Positions 43,673 to 52,872 are shown, counted from the first letter of the stretch. The stretch is 64,000 nt of DNA from Micromussa lordhowensis (GCA_964020085.1 OZ026601.1:23789914-23853913); one strand, 5' to 3'. The notes: generated by a model not told the origin, from the sequence alone. Program-made: numbers and translations.

Positions 43673-44710
43673 TCACACCCTGAAATATTTTTTCACTAAC
43701 TTTTGATATTGCGACTTATTGATTGATTTTGTTCTTAATAGAGTGTCTAAGATAGTTTGACCCATATTTCTCATCTTGACACTTGTATTGCCTGCTTCCA
43801 TTTCACCAATAATTAGTGTTAATTTCTTTAGTAATTCTTGAGCATCATTATAGAAATAGACTCCTCTGCCTCTCCTGACGCCACTTCCCTTTGTACTTTT
43901 CTTTTTCTGTACTTTTAGATAGTCTCTATATTCTTGAATAGGTTTTAGTCTACTATCAGCAAATTTATGAGCCATATCTTTTTCTCGCTCTAGCTTTTCT
44001 ATTACATCTTTTGGCAATCCTTTTTTTATGGCTTGTTTTAGTCTATTAGTTGTATTTGTCTTAAATTTACTTGTAATACTGCTTATTTCAGAATTTGCTC
44101 TTTTTATGTTACTCTCGAGATATTTACTACGTTTAACTGGTGTCATTTCTGGTTGGGATAATCTCATTTCAACATCATCATAGTTAGGAAGATTTGCACT
44201 ATCTAAAATTCTATTAATATCTCCTCTATCTAAATCTTCATCATCATCATCATCAGGTGGTGATTCAATTGCTAAAGGTCCTTCTTCCACAAAAGAATAT
44301 TCTGGTGGTAAAGATTCATCTCCTCCTAGATTCCAAAAACTAGGATCCATTTCATATTTTGGTGGCGCGCCTTTAGGTATTATTTGTTTTTCTGCCTGGG
44401 GCGCTACGTAATCTTGGAGATCTAATAATCCTTCTACATCCATATCTTCATATGGATCTACTTCTGGTGCATAATCAATCGCTTCTGGTTTACCCGCTGG
44501 GGCAGGACGTATTCTCATTTGCGGTCTATTCTTAGGCTTTTGTGCCTTTAACCCATCTATGATTTCATCTAGTCTAAATGATTTTGTTATCCGCTGGTCA
44601 GAAGTCTTACTCTTTATCTTCTCTTCAGTGATCTCATCATAAAGCTGATTCTTCATCCTTCCAGTCTCAGTCCGTTTCTGAGCTAATCGTTTCCAATTTG
44701 AGAGACTCAT
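43673..44710 (-). CDS. Conserved Polinton protein with two PPxY motifs
   Basis: 345 codons. PPKY (116-119) and PPEY (135-138) lie in an acidic, proline-rich middle. The phrase NYDDVEMRLSQPEMTP and the C-terminal block GVYFYNDAQELLKKLTLIIG ... KMRNMGQTILDTLLRTKSIN are conserved in animal Polintons. PPxY motifs recruit NEDD4-family ligases and ESCRT in other viruses. It is probably an internal or peripentonal structural protein. First gene of the minus block, divergent from the ATPase. Confidence 0.8.
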   Translation of the reverse strand: MSLSNWKRLAQKRTETGRMKNQLYDEITEEKIKSKTSDQRITKSFRLDEIIDGLKAQKPKNRPQMRIRPAPAGKPEAIDYAPEVDPYEDMDVEGLLDLQDYVAPQAEKQIIPKGAPPKYEMDPSFWNLGGDESLPPEYSFVEEGPLAIESPPDDDDDEDLDRGDINRILDSANLPNYDDVEMRLSQPEMTPVKRSKYLESNIKRANSEISSITSKFKTNTTNRLKQAIKKGLPKDVIEKLEREKDMAHKFADSRLKPIQEYRDYLKVQKKKSTKGSGVRRGRGVYFYNDAQELLKKLTLIIGEMEAGNTSVKMRNMGQTILDTLLRTKSINKSQYQKLVKKYFRV

Positions 44711-44780
44711 ATAATATTTATATTTTTTATATTATGTGGCATAATATGAGTCATTTATTAAAAAAATATTAATTATATAG
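44711..44780. promoter_or_regulatory. Divergent promoter region between the two gene blocks
   Basis: Seventy AT-rich bases separate the first genes of the minus and plus blocks. Both starts touch TATAT-type words (ATATTATATG on the minus side, AATTATATAGATG on the plus side). Confidence 0.6.
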
Positions 44781-45419
44781 ATGAAAATTCCTAATTATGA
44801 TTCAGCTTTTAATAATGACAGCAATTTCAAACGACTGCTACCTTATATGCCTTCAGACAATTTTCGAATGTTAATTTGTGGACCAAGCGGTTGTGGTAAA
44901 ACTAACGTTCTCATGCATATGCTTTGTAATCCTCTACTCTACTATGATAAGATTTACTTGTTTTCAAAAAATCTTGAGCAACCAAAGTACAGACAACTAT
45001 TAGAAACATTTCAACCCATTTCAGAAGAGGTTGGTTATGATGTCATAGAAGAGAGTAATGGTGATGTCATTCCTCTGGAAAGCCTAGACCACGATAATCA
45101 AAAAATAGTTATCTTTGATGACTTTGCTTGTGAACGAAACCAAAAACCTCTCATTGAATATTTTATTGGTGGCCGTCATAAAAATTGCAGTGTAATCTAT
45201 TTAAGTCAATCTTATTATCTCACTCCCAAAGACATCAGGTTGAATTGCTCTCATTTTTGTATTTTTGACTCTCCAAGTAATGCAGAGACAGCAAGAATGT
45301 GTAAAGAAGTCAATGTACCTAAGAAGCGATTCGAGAGTGCGACTAGTGAGCCTTATAGTTTTGCGTACATTGATAAGACAAAAAAGACAATCAGAAAAAA
45401 TTTCAATGAAAATATATAG
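44781..45419 (+). CDS. ATP: FtsK/HerA-type (A32-like) genome-packaging ATPase
   Basis: 212 codons. Walker A is GPSGCGKT (34-41), Walker B IVIFDDF (D113, D114), with a sensor-like VIYLSQSYY segment after it. This is the usual Polinton packaging ATPase that pumps DNA into the capsid. The stop is followed 1 bp later by the next ATG (TAGGATG), suggesting close coupling. Confidence 0.94.
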   Translation: MKIPNYDSAFNNDSNFKRLLPYMPSDNFRMLICGPSGCGKTNVLMHMLCNPLLYYDKIYLFSKNLEQPKYRQLLETFQPISEEVGYDVIEESNGDVIPLESLDHDNQKIVIFDDFACERNQKPLIEYFIGGRHKNCSVIYLSQSYYLTPKDIRLNCSHFCIFDSPSNAETARMCKEVNVPKKRFESATSEPYSFAYIDKTKKTIRKNFNENI

Positions 45420-45420
45420 G

Positions 45421-45657
45421 ATGGATAGAATTAGTTTGCCGAGAAGATTAACACACGAAATATTTAATGTGTTTAATGAGATAAATTTTTTATTAGAGAA
45501 TCTTACTAGTAAACTAGAATGTTTAAAAGAAGTTGAAAAAAAATACAACGAATCTATTTCTGATGAAATATTATTATTAATTAAAAATCTCAAAATGTTA
45601 GATTCTGATTACTTAAGAGATCGAGAAGAAGAAGAAGAAGAAGAAGAAGAAATTTAA
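45421..45657 (+). CDS. Small coiled-coil protein with poly-Glu tail
   Basis: 78 codons from ATG 45,421. The frame is open further upstream, but that part overlaps the ATPase. RLTHEIFNVFNEINFLLENL and LKEVEKKYNESISDEI are predicted helical; the C-terminus is REEEEEEEEEI from a GAA/GAG repeat. It sits between ATPase and fibre. No family recognised. Confidence 0.6.
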   Translation: MDRISLPRRLTHEIFNVFNEINFLLENLTSKLECLKEVEKKYNESISDEILLLIKNLKMLDSDYLRDREEEEEEEEEI

Positions 45658-45672
45658 TTTAGTATATTATAT

Positions 45673-48600
45673 ATGGGTTTTAGCAATGGACAACTTGAAT
45701 CAACATCAGCAACAGGAAGAGGTGAAAAAGGTGATCCTGGTTTACCTGGAATTGGATTTAGTCTAACTGATGATGGTAATTTTGATATTGATAGTAAGCG
45801 ATTAACTGAAGTAGCCCTTCCTATCGATAATAATGATGCAGCAACAAAAGAGTATGTAGATAATAACCTACCAGCTATTGATTTGTCACCTTATCTGAAA
45901 AGAGATGGAACAACTTCAATGACTGGTCATTTAAATATGAATAATCATAAGATTAGTGATTTAGAAGATGCTACGGATGATAATGATGCTGTACCTCTAA
46001 AACAATTAAAGGAGATGACAACAGATCATAGGACAAATTATCATTTGCAACCTAGTTTTACTTTTTATAAAGATTTTGGTGATAAAGCAGAATGTACTAA
46101 AGGATCTATACCTATTCCTGGGCACACTGATCATTTTGAACTATTAGAAGCGCCTCGAGAAGGGGCGCAATCTGGTTATGCTTATTCTACTGTTCGACTA
46201 GTGAACAATTTAGAAATAGATCCTAATTATTCTATCGTTTTTGAAATATTTGGATATGATGGAACAAATATAGTTACAGATGGTGATTCAGATAGGCTAT
46301 TATTTACAAATGTCACTGGTAATGCAAACATAATTGATTTTAGTCATGATTGGTTTAGCAATTACGCAAAAGCTTACATAATATTTAATAGTTCTAAAAG
46401 AGATGTGAACATCCGTTTACAATTTCGATATTATGGTTCCAGTAACTCTAATTTTAAATTTCTATTTTTTAGTAGATGTGTCAAAGGAATACAAAGGACT
46501 AGTTTTGATCATAGATTATTTAATGTTAAAAGTACTGATTTTTCAGGAACAATATTAAATTTTGAACCGATCAATATGAATAATGAAAAGATAATCAATA
46601 TTGGTAATCCTACTGACTCTAAAGATGCAACAAGCAAAGAATATGTTGACGATGAAGACGCTAAACAGGATATTGCTATTAATGATTTATCTTCTAGAAA
46701 AGCAGATAGGTCAGAAGTATTACTCCTAAACGGAAGCCAAAACATGACTGGTAATCTTTCTATGAATGGAAATAGGATTTTTAGCTTACCTATTCCAACT
46801 GGGCCGCAGCAACCTGTGACAAAGACTTATTTAGAAAGTCAAATTGCTTCCATACCACAGTCTGATTTAAGTCTTTATCTCAAAGTAGATGGTTCTCGTG
46901 CTATGACTGGAAATCTCAAGATGAATGACAATAAAATAACAGATTTAGAGACTCAAGATGATGTCCCAATCACTGATTACCCTAATGCTTTAAAAGATTC
47001 TAAAATGGCTGTTAATAAACTTTATGTCAATGAAAACTTTTTAAAATTAAAAGGTGATGACTATGACTTAAAAGGTAAACGGATAAGAAATACTGAACCA
47101 TATGGTGTCAATACTTTTGATACAAATGATTTGGTCTCCAAGGCATTTGTCTTAGCAGAAATAAGTAAGCTACCTACAGATGTATTAAAATTGGATGGTT
47201 CACGTGCTATGACAGGTACTCTCCAAATGGGTGATAATGCTATCACTGGAATTAGGAGTAGTTCAGCAGACGATGCAGCCCTAACTGTTGGAGGAGCTAA
47301 GTCTACATATCTGCCCCTTACTGGTGATCGAGGGATGCAAGGAAATCTCGATATGGGAGGAAATTCTATTAGAAATATTAAACCTTTTGTTGAAGATGAC
47401 TCAAGTCAAGCAGCACAAAATGCTCAATCCAATGATGTTATTAACTTTGGGTATTTTCACGGACAGAGAGGTCAACTAAAAAGACAAATAAATGATGTCG
47501 CTGCAGCAGCTCTTAACAGGAAAAATCCTTATCCCATGGAAGGAGATCTCGATATGGCCAATCATAGCATTATCCGTTTGAAAGATCCAAATTCATCAGA
47601 TAGCTTTCACGCTTCCAATGTTAACTATGTTAATAGGACAATTAGTGATAATAACGCTGTTATTAACTCTTTGATAGAAGATAAAGTGAGTGAAGCAGAA
47701 GCACTTAATATTAAAGCAAACCGACAAGAGAATGAATTCTCTTTTGTTATGGATGATGACCTATTTAAAGAAGATGATGATGATATTACTAAAGCTGGAA
47801 AAAAAGATAGAGATTTTTATCAAATTAAACGAGAGACTTATCGATTTAAAATTAAGTATGATGATTCCATCCATTATTATAGTACTCGATTAACTATTGA
47901 TTTAAAATCATTAGATTTAGGTGAGTATACATTAGCTTTTGAAATGTATTATGGTAATAAAGTGGATAAAGATGAAGTGGTTGTTAACGCTGTATCCGAA
48001 ACTTTGAATGTATCACGTAATAATACAAATACTTTTTCTGATCATAGTAGAACAATTATCAATTTTCATAAATATGGAAACATTGGGATTATTGATTTAG
48101 ATATTGATTTAACTTTAAAGTACTGGAGTGGTGAAACTTATGATTTTTTCACAAACATCTTTGTAGTTGTTTATGGTGTAAGTGGTCATCAGAATGACGT
48201 TGACCCACGAATTTGGGATAGATTCTATACCATCAGAAACAAAGTTATTAATTATGAAGCACCTATAGATATGGGTAATCGTCAGATAAAAGGATTATCT
48301 GATGGGAATGAAAACGGTGATGCTGTTAATGTGAAACAACTGAATGAAACAGAAGATAATGTTGTAAAATATGTTGATGGTGAAATTGCAAAAGTAAATA
48401 GTGAAATTGCAAAAGAAAATCCTACTATTAATGAAAATAAAAATGTTATAGAATTAATAGTAAAATATATATTAAGTAATGATTCAAAGATTTCTTTAAT
48501 AAAAGATTTGTATTTTTCTGATAGTAATGAAGGTAGAACACCAAATACATATGCGTTTGTAACTACTGGTGATAACACAGGTGATTTTACTTTTTATTAT

Positions 48601-49011
48601 GTCTTCCAGCATAGTGCAATTACTAATAATGTAATGGCTGTACATTTTGATATTAAGAATACAAGAGGTGTATTTATTTTTGTTGATAAAAGCAAAGTAG
48701 TAATTTCACGTAATCCTACAATAGATGAACCATCTTTAAGATCATTTAATATTCCAAATAATTCTTTAGGAAAGCAAGTCCTATTTTGGATTTGGGTAAA
48801 AGGCACAGTTATGAATATAATTTTTAGTGGAATTAGTGCTCCAATTAATGTGGGTAATGCTTTTGTAGATACTACTATAAGAAGAGTAAATGTAGAAGAT
48901 AATCCTTTCACTAAGGTGAGAGGATTAATAACTAAAAATATTTATGATAATACCAGTCAAGCTTATCAGTTAATAAAAGAATTTGAGAAGAGCGAAGGAA
49001 CTATTATATAA
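45673..49011 (+). CDS. Fibre-like protein with collagen tip and phage-type repeats
   Basis: 1112 codons. N-terminal tag MGFSNGQLESTSATG, then a short collagen-like run (GRGEKGDPGLPGIG). Eight or nine modules follow of the type LxxDGxxxMTGxLxMNxxxI, usually ending DAxxKxYV, as in tailed-phage fibres. Examples start at YLKRDGTTSMTGHL, YLKVDGSRAMTGNL, VLKLDGSRAMTGTL and YLPLTGDRGMQGNL. Two interposed globular, beta-rich segments (roughly residues 115-290 and 680-830) and a C-terminal domain complete it. This looks like a trimeric host-attachment fibre. The gene begins on TATATATGG. Confidence 0.8.
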   Translation: MGFSNGQLESTSATGRGEKGDPGLPGIGFSLTDDGNFDIDSKRLTEVALPIDNNDAATKEYVDNNLPAIDLSPYLKRDGTTSMTGHLNMNNHKISDLEDATDDNDAVPLKQLKEMTTDHRTNYHLQPSFTFYKDFGDKAECTKGSIPIPGHTDHFELLEAPREGAQSGYAYSTVRLVNNLEIDPNYSIVFEIFGYDGTNIVTDGDSDRLLFTNVTGNANIIDFSHDWFSNYAKAYIIFNSSKRDVNIRLQFRYYGSSNSNFKFLFFSRCVKGIQRTSFDHRLFNVKSTDFSGTILNFEPINMNNEKIINIGNPTDSKDATSKEYVDDEDAKQDIAINDLSSRKADRSEVLLLNGSQNMTGNLSMNGNRIFSLPIPTGPQQPVTKTYLESQIASIPQSDLSLYLKVDGSRAMTGNLKMNDNKITDLETQDDVPITDYPNALKDSKMAVNKLYVNENFLKLKGDDYDLKGKRIRNTEPYGVNTFDTNDLVSKAFVLAEISKLPTDVLKLDGSRAMTGTLQMGDNAITGIRSSSADDAALTVGGAKSTYLPLTGDRGMQGNLDMGGNSIRNIKPFVEDDSSQAAQNAQSNDVINFGYFHGQRGQLKRQINDVAAAALNRKNPYPMEGDLDMANHSIIRLKDPNSSDSFHASNVNYVNRTISDNNAVINSLIEDKVSEAEALNIKANRQENEFSFVMDDDLFKEDDDDITKAGKKDRDFYQIKRETYRFKIKYDDSIHYYSTRLTIDLKSLDLGEYTLAFEMYYGNKVDKDEVVVNAVSETLNVSRNNTNTFSDHSRTIINFHKYGNIGIIDLDIDLTLKYWSGETYDFFTNIFVVVYGVSGHQNDVDPRIWDRFYTIRNKVINYEAPIDMGNRQIKGLSDGNENGDAVNVKQLNETEDNVVKYVDGEIAKVNSEIAKENPTINENKNVIELIVKYILSNDSKISLIKDLYFSDSNEGRTPNTYAFVTTGDNTGDFTFYYVFQHSAITNNVMAVHFDIKNTRGVFIFVDKSKVVISRNPTIDEPSLRSFNIPNNSLGKQVLFWIWVKGTVMNIIFSGISAPINVGNAFVDTTIRRVNVEDNPFTKVRGLITKNIYDNTSQAYQLIKEFEKSEGTII

Positions 49012-49022
49012 TATAAATATAT

Positions 49023-49772
49023 ATGGGATTTACAAATGGGCAACATGAAAAACCATCAACGACAGGAAAAGTAGAAAAGGTTAAAAAAGGAATAGGCTTA
49101 AAATTAACTCCAGACAACCATTTCCATTTACAAAACAAGAGATTAACTAACATTTCCGCTCCAATAAATGATCACGACGCAACCACTAAACGTTTCGTAT
49201 CTGATTTATTAAAGACAAAAGCAGCAACTACATACGTTAACAATGAACTAGCTAAAAAGACTAACTCATCAGCTTTAAAGGATTACGCTTTAATTACTGA
49301 TTTAGGAACTTTAGCAATCGAATTCAATGATGCATTAAAAAGCAAAGTCGATTACAATGATTTAGAGACTAAGACGCAAAGTACAAATACCTCTGTCCAC
49401 CCGTTCATCACAGTCTATGCAGAAGAGAATGGACCACTGATTAAAGGTTCTCTCCAATGGAGTTTCGGTAATGGATGTGAGAGAAATAAGCAATATGGTT
49501 GGCCTAGTCCTGTAGACGGTAAAATAATTCGTGGCAGCATTTGTGTTTGCGCTGGCATTCATCAAGCATCTGAAGTGATCGTCGGCTTAGTTCTTAATGG
49601 TGCTGATAAAGATTTAAAAATTGCCAAACCTGTCAATGAATGGTCAAATCACACTATTTTCAGCGATCCGATTACGATAAAAGCCGGCGACAGGATCAAT
49701 TTTCGAAGCAAAACATCGAATTCATCCGTAACACACGCGATGGTAAACTTATTGATCGAAATTGATATGTAA
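49023..49772 (+). CDS. Second, short fibre-like protein
   Basis: 249 codons. It opens MGFTNGQHEKPSTTG, matching the tag of the long fibre (MGFSNGQ...TG). One shared module follows (LQNKRLTNISAPINDHDATT, KRFVSDL), then a coiled-coil-like shaft. The C-terminal domain of about 120 residues (IRGSICVCAGIHQASEVIVG ... IKAGDRINFRSKT) could be a knob. Probably arose by duplication of the fibre gene with a different head. Confidence 0.75.
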   Translation: MGFTNGQHEKPSTTGKVEKVKKGIGLKLTPDNHFHLQNKRLTNISAPINDHDATTKRFVSDLLKTKAATTYVNNELAKKTNSSALKDYALITDLGTLAIEFNDALKSKVDYNDLETKTQSTNTSVHPFITVYAEENGPLIKGSLQWSFGNGCERNKQYGWPSPVDGKIIRGSICVCAGIHQASEVIVGLVLNGADKDLKIAKPVNEWSNHTIFSDPITIKAGDRINFRSKTSNSSVTHAMVNLLIEIDM

Positions 49773-50115
49773 TTGCAAGCTGTCTAGATAATATGCAAAT
49801 GAGTTTAGGAAACGCGTTTCATCCAGACAATAAAAGCTATGGTTGACTAAAATAATTGATGACTCATGCCTACAGGGGATTCCCGGAAACGCGTTTCATC
49901 TAGACAATAAAAGCTATTGTATAGCTACAAACTAAGCTACAAACTCACGAGATAAAAATATTTCTATAATTTTGTAATCTACCTTGAAGTTTGTAATCAC
50001 TAAAATAATTGATGACTCATACCTACAGGGGATTCCCGGAAACGCGTTTCATCAAGACATGGTTGACTAAAATAATTGATGACTTTTAGAAAAATTTATC
50101 TTATCCAAAGAATAG
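49773..50115. promoter_or_regulatory. Non-coding repeat region with palindromes
   Basis: The largest non-coding gap inside the element. The perfect palindrome GAAACGCGTTTC occurs at 49,809, 49,886 and 50,039 (starts). CTAAAATAATTGATGACT occurs at 49,847, 50,000 and 50,067. TACAGGGGATTCCCG precedes the last two palindromes. Spacings of 77 and 153 bp suggest an ancestral tandem unit of about 77 bp. Likely an enhancer, operator or origin-type element serving the eIF1-like gene or the whole right arm. Confidence 0.7.
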
Positions 50116-50376
50116 ATGGATATTAAAAGTTTATCTTCTTTGATAGATGAAAGTAGAAAGTTTATTAAAATTTCTCTTCAAAAGAGGGGAAAAAAATCAA
50201 TCACCTCATTTGAAAAGATTGAAGGTTTTAATTTAAAAGATTGGAAGAAAAAGTTAGCGTGTAACGGTTTTATTAGAGACCAAACTGTAAACCTACAAGG
50301 TGATCAAACTGAAAAAGTATATGATGAATTAATCCAAATGGGCTATGATAGTGATCAAATTGTTTTTAATTTATAA
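50116..50376 (+). CDS. eIF1/SUI1-like translation initiation factor
   Basis: 86 codons. A short N-terminal tail leads into the SUI1 fold: IKISLQKRGKKSITSFEKIE (first strands), KKKLACNG (46-51), NLQGDQ (59-64) with VYDEL after it, and GYDSDQIVF (77-84). ACNG, LQGDQ and the final DQI are the most conserved features of eIF1, in the right order and spacing; the usual C-terminal glycine-phenylalanine is replaced by NL. eIF1 binds the 40S subunit and controls start-codon choice. It stands between the repeat region and the last gene. The leader is AAGAATAGATGG, less TATA-like than the others. Confidence 0.85.
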   Translation: MDIKSLSSLIDESRKFIKISLQKRGKKSITSFEKIEGFNLKDWKKKLACNGFIRDQTVNLQGDQTEKVYDELIQMGYDSDQIVFNL

Positions 50377-50394
50377 ATATAATAAAATAATATA

Positions 50395-50874
50395 ATGGTG
50401 GCTAAAAAGAATATTTTCGATTGGAATCATATTTCAGACAAATTATCGACTGATGAAGTAGACGAACTAAAGTCTTATTATCTAAGCTATCATAGGAAAT
50501 GTTGGGCTTTTAAAAAGGCTTACAAAAGATTCAAATTGTTCAAATTCATTGGTAATTCACTCTCTGTACTGACCGCTTCAGGTGGTATTGCTAGCGCTAT
50601 CGCTACTGGTGGTATCAGTCTAATAGCGATTAGTACAGTGGCATTATTAGTTAAAGGCTACATGGAACACAAAGGTTTAGACTTAAAAATTCAAAATTGT
50701 ACCTATGCCTATCAAAGTTACCAGCATTTGTTAATAATGATTCGAGAAGCGATGCGCTCAGGTGATCTTAACCGAGAAAGTTTAATTAATCAAATGACAA
50801 GCGTTGACAATTTTGTGATTGATAATAGCCCAATTATTGATAAATATTTAAAGATGTATGACACTGTCCACTGA
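50395..50874 (+). CDS. Two-transmembrane protein, SLATT-like
   Basis: 159 codons. Basic cytosolic N-terminus (YHRKCWAFKKAYKRFKLFK), two adjacent membrane segments (about 51-71 and 73-90), then a helical C-terminal domain (DLKIQNCTYAYQSYQHLLIM). The layout resembles SLATT-type two-helix membrane modules and proteins seen in other Polintons. It could be a membrane-perturbing or virion-release protein. Preceded by AATAATATAATGG. Confidence 0.6.
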   Translation: MVAKKNIFDWNHISDKLSTDEVDELKSYYLSYHRKCWAFKKAYKRFKLFKFIGNSLSVLTASGGIASAIATGGISLIAISTVALLVKGYMEHKGLDLKIQNCTYAYQSYQHLLIMIREAMRSGDLNRESLINQMTSVDNFVIDNSPIIDKYLKMYDTVH

Positions 50875-50979
50875 CTTCAGACACACGCTAGTATGCGTGA
50901 GTACGTGTTTTGAATATTAATGATAGGTGACATGCAAATATCGACCAATTAAAATTTGTCTGATGCATCAGACTACGCT

Positions 50980-51224
50980 AATTACGCATCGTGAGAACAA
51001 TCTAAATTTTACTATATCCTACACTATCCTACGCATTTCAGGCATTTTTGTGCGTAAAATAGTATGTCTAATTTTTACGATATCTACGCTACTTACACTA
51101 CCTACGCATAACTACGCTGTTTTAGTGTATTATATCATATATTTTAGACTCAGATTTTTACACTAACTACGCTGAGATGCGTAAAATCCAGAAATGTCCT
51201 AGTTCCCCCATTTCCTACACTACT
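50980..51224 (-). repeat. Right terminal inverted repeat, 245 bp
   Basis: Inverse complement of 31,199-31,443 with no difference that I can see. Ends CCTACACTACT. Confidence 0.97.
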
Positions 51225-51230
51225 AGCGCA
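51225..51230. repeat. Target-site duplication, right (AGCGCA)
   Basis: Exact copy of 31,193-31,198. Confidence 0.95.
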
Positions 51231-52790
51231 GTACTTTTCAGGTTAATCAGTGGAAGTGCTATGTAGTGTAAACCACAATGATGTTGTGACAGCTGGTGAT
51301 TTGGTACATTTAAAACATAGACTGGCTGCCAGAAATTTACACACGTCGTTACTAAAATTTTATTGCCAGTTTCCTTTTTCGGCAATATGTTTTATCATCG
51401 TTGCGCTATGCCCTTAGTGAAAATAATTCTATTTCATTGATCCTAAAAACAAACCGAAGTATTTCTCTTACAATTGGGTTAGCTTTCAAAACATACTTCG
51501 ATCACTTTCTTGCTAACTGATACCTCATTATCTGTAATTTAATAGACTCAAAAATGGTTTGCTGCACTATCGCTAATTAAAGTGGAAATCAGCATTCATT
51601 TCATTAGGGAACAGATTAGGGAAGAAACTGTCAAAGAAACGTGACTTGCTGGTTGAATTCAAAATAGCATTGATTGTAAAACACATTACAGAAGCCACAG
51701 AGGCGCCAAGATACTTTATACTGCTCGATAACCATAATAAAACCTGTCACTTTAGCTCCTCAGTGAATACACAGGGTTGTAAAGGGAAGGTCTAGATCAA
51801 GTTTCAAGGAAAATAAAACTGTCCTTTCACAATTAACGAAAGACAACGACATCATGAAAACCACGGTTCAAGGCGAATTAAACATTTATTTCTCGTTTCA
51901 CGGAAAACAATTTTGCAAAATCACGCTTCACCGCCACTATGGAAATCAAGATTCACGAGGAAAAAAGTAGTCATTTCACATTTTAAGTGGCCGATCGAAA
52001 CGTGCCAAGTATCAGAAAATTTCAATTAAACCATCGTATTTCGATGTCAGAAAAGTTCAACAATATGAACAAGATTTGACTGAAAAATTACACAACAAAG
52101 CGCTTCCACAAACTAGTAATCAGATTATTTCATTATCTCGACGAACGTAAAGAGAAATTAAATCATAGCAACTGAGTAAATACAACTGAAAAATAACGAA
52201 ATGATGGTGTTCGATGAATATGAATAGACTCAAGTTTTAACATAGTATAATGGGAGAGTATAATTTTATCAGAAATGGAATAGAAAATCAAGTAACCTTT
52301 TTTGAAATATCACACGATTATATTACCCTGCACCAAAAACAAGTTTTCCTTAACAATTTACTAACGAATGAGTAACTTAATTGAATACACTCTCGCTTGC
52401 ATATTTATTCTCCAGCATGTTATATTCAGCGAATAGAGAATTATCCAACCCCCCCCCCCAAAAAAAAACAAACCTTCCTTTAAGGGGTCGATTAAAATAT
52501 TCAGTTTTTCAGGTTAATAAGTATACGGTATACAATACAGTGCAAAATTAAACTTATTTAACGAGAACGTCTTTAATTACATTTTGTAAATACTGTAACG
52601 ATTATGCATTCTTAGTACAATTCAAGACAGTGAATGTAACTCAATTTACGTTCCTGTTCGCCTCCAAGAAATGGTGAAATTGGAAGAAATTCGAGTTAAG
52701 GGGTATACTGTATTGAAAGGAAACAAAATATAGTTCCAGTTGGCAGGGTTTTCGATTTATCCGAGTTTGAGTTAAACGAGTTAAACCAAT
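51231..52790. other. Host DNA right of the Polinton, no gene seen
   Basis: Non-coding, AT-rich. A C run followed by an A run at about 52,450-52,468. No exon recognised. Confidence 0.5.
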
Positions 52791-52872
52791 AAAAAATGAC
52801 CCCGGCCAAGGCTCGAACCCGATCGGCGCAAACAGGGGATGGGGCACTAACAATGAGGCCACCTCGCCTCCA
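52791..52872. repeat. 3' fragment of the GGCTCGAACCC dispersed repeat
   Basis: Starts AAAATGACCCCGGCCAAGGC, then GGCTCGAACCCGATCGG and AATGAGGCCACCTCGCCTCC. Same family as the repeat at 10,823-11,180. Confidence 0.5.

Larger units (their letters stand above)
31199..51224. mobile_element. Complete Polinton/Maverick (adintovirus-like) element, 20,026 bp
   Basis: Bounded by 245-bp terminal inverted repeats that I read as identical, beginning AGTAGTGTAGG, and by perfect 6-bp duplications. It has the full Polinton core: protein-primed DNA polymerase B, integrase, adenain-type protease, packaging ATPase, major capsid and penton. It is more AT-rich than the flanks. All core frames are open. A double-jelly-roll capsid with a protease and ATPase means a virion is expected; the integrase explains chromosomal insertion. 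Identical repeats and open frames imply a recent insertion. Unusual cargo: eIF1/SUI1-like, VLTF3-like and fibre-like proteins. Confidence 0.97.

Noticed and set aside
45265..45420. Upstream extension of the acidic ORF into the ATPase gene
   Set aside because: It overlaps the ATPase in another frame; the ATG at 45,421 just after the ATPase stop is the better start.
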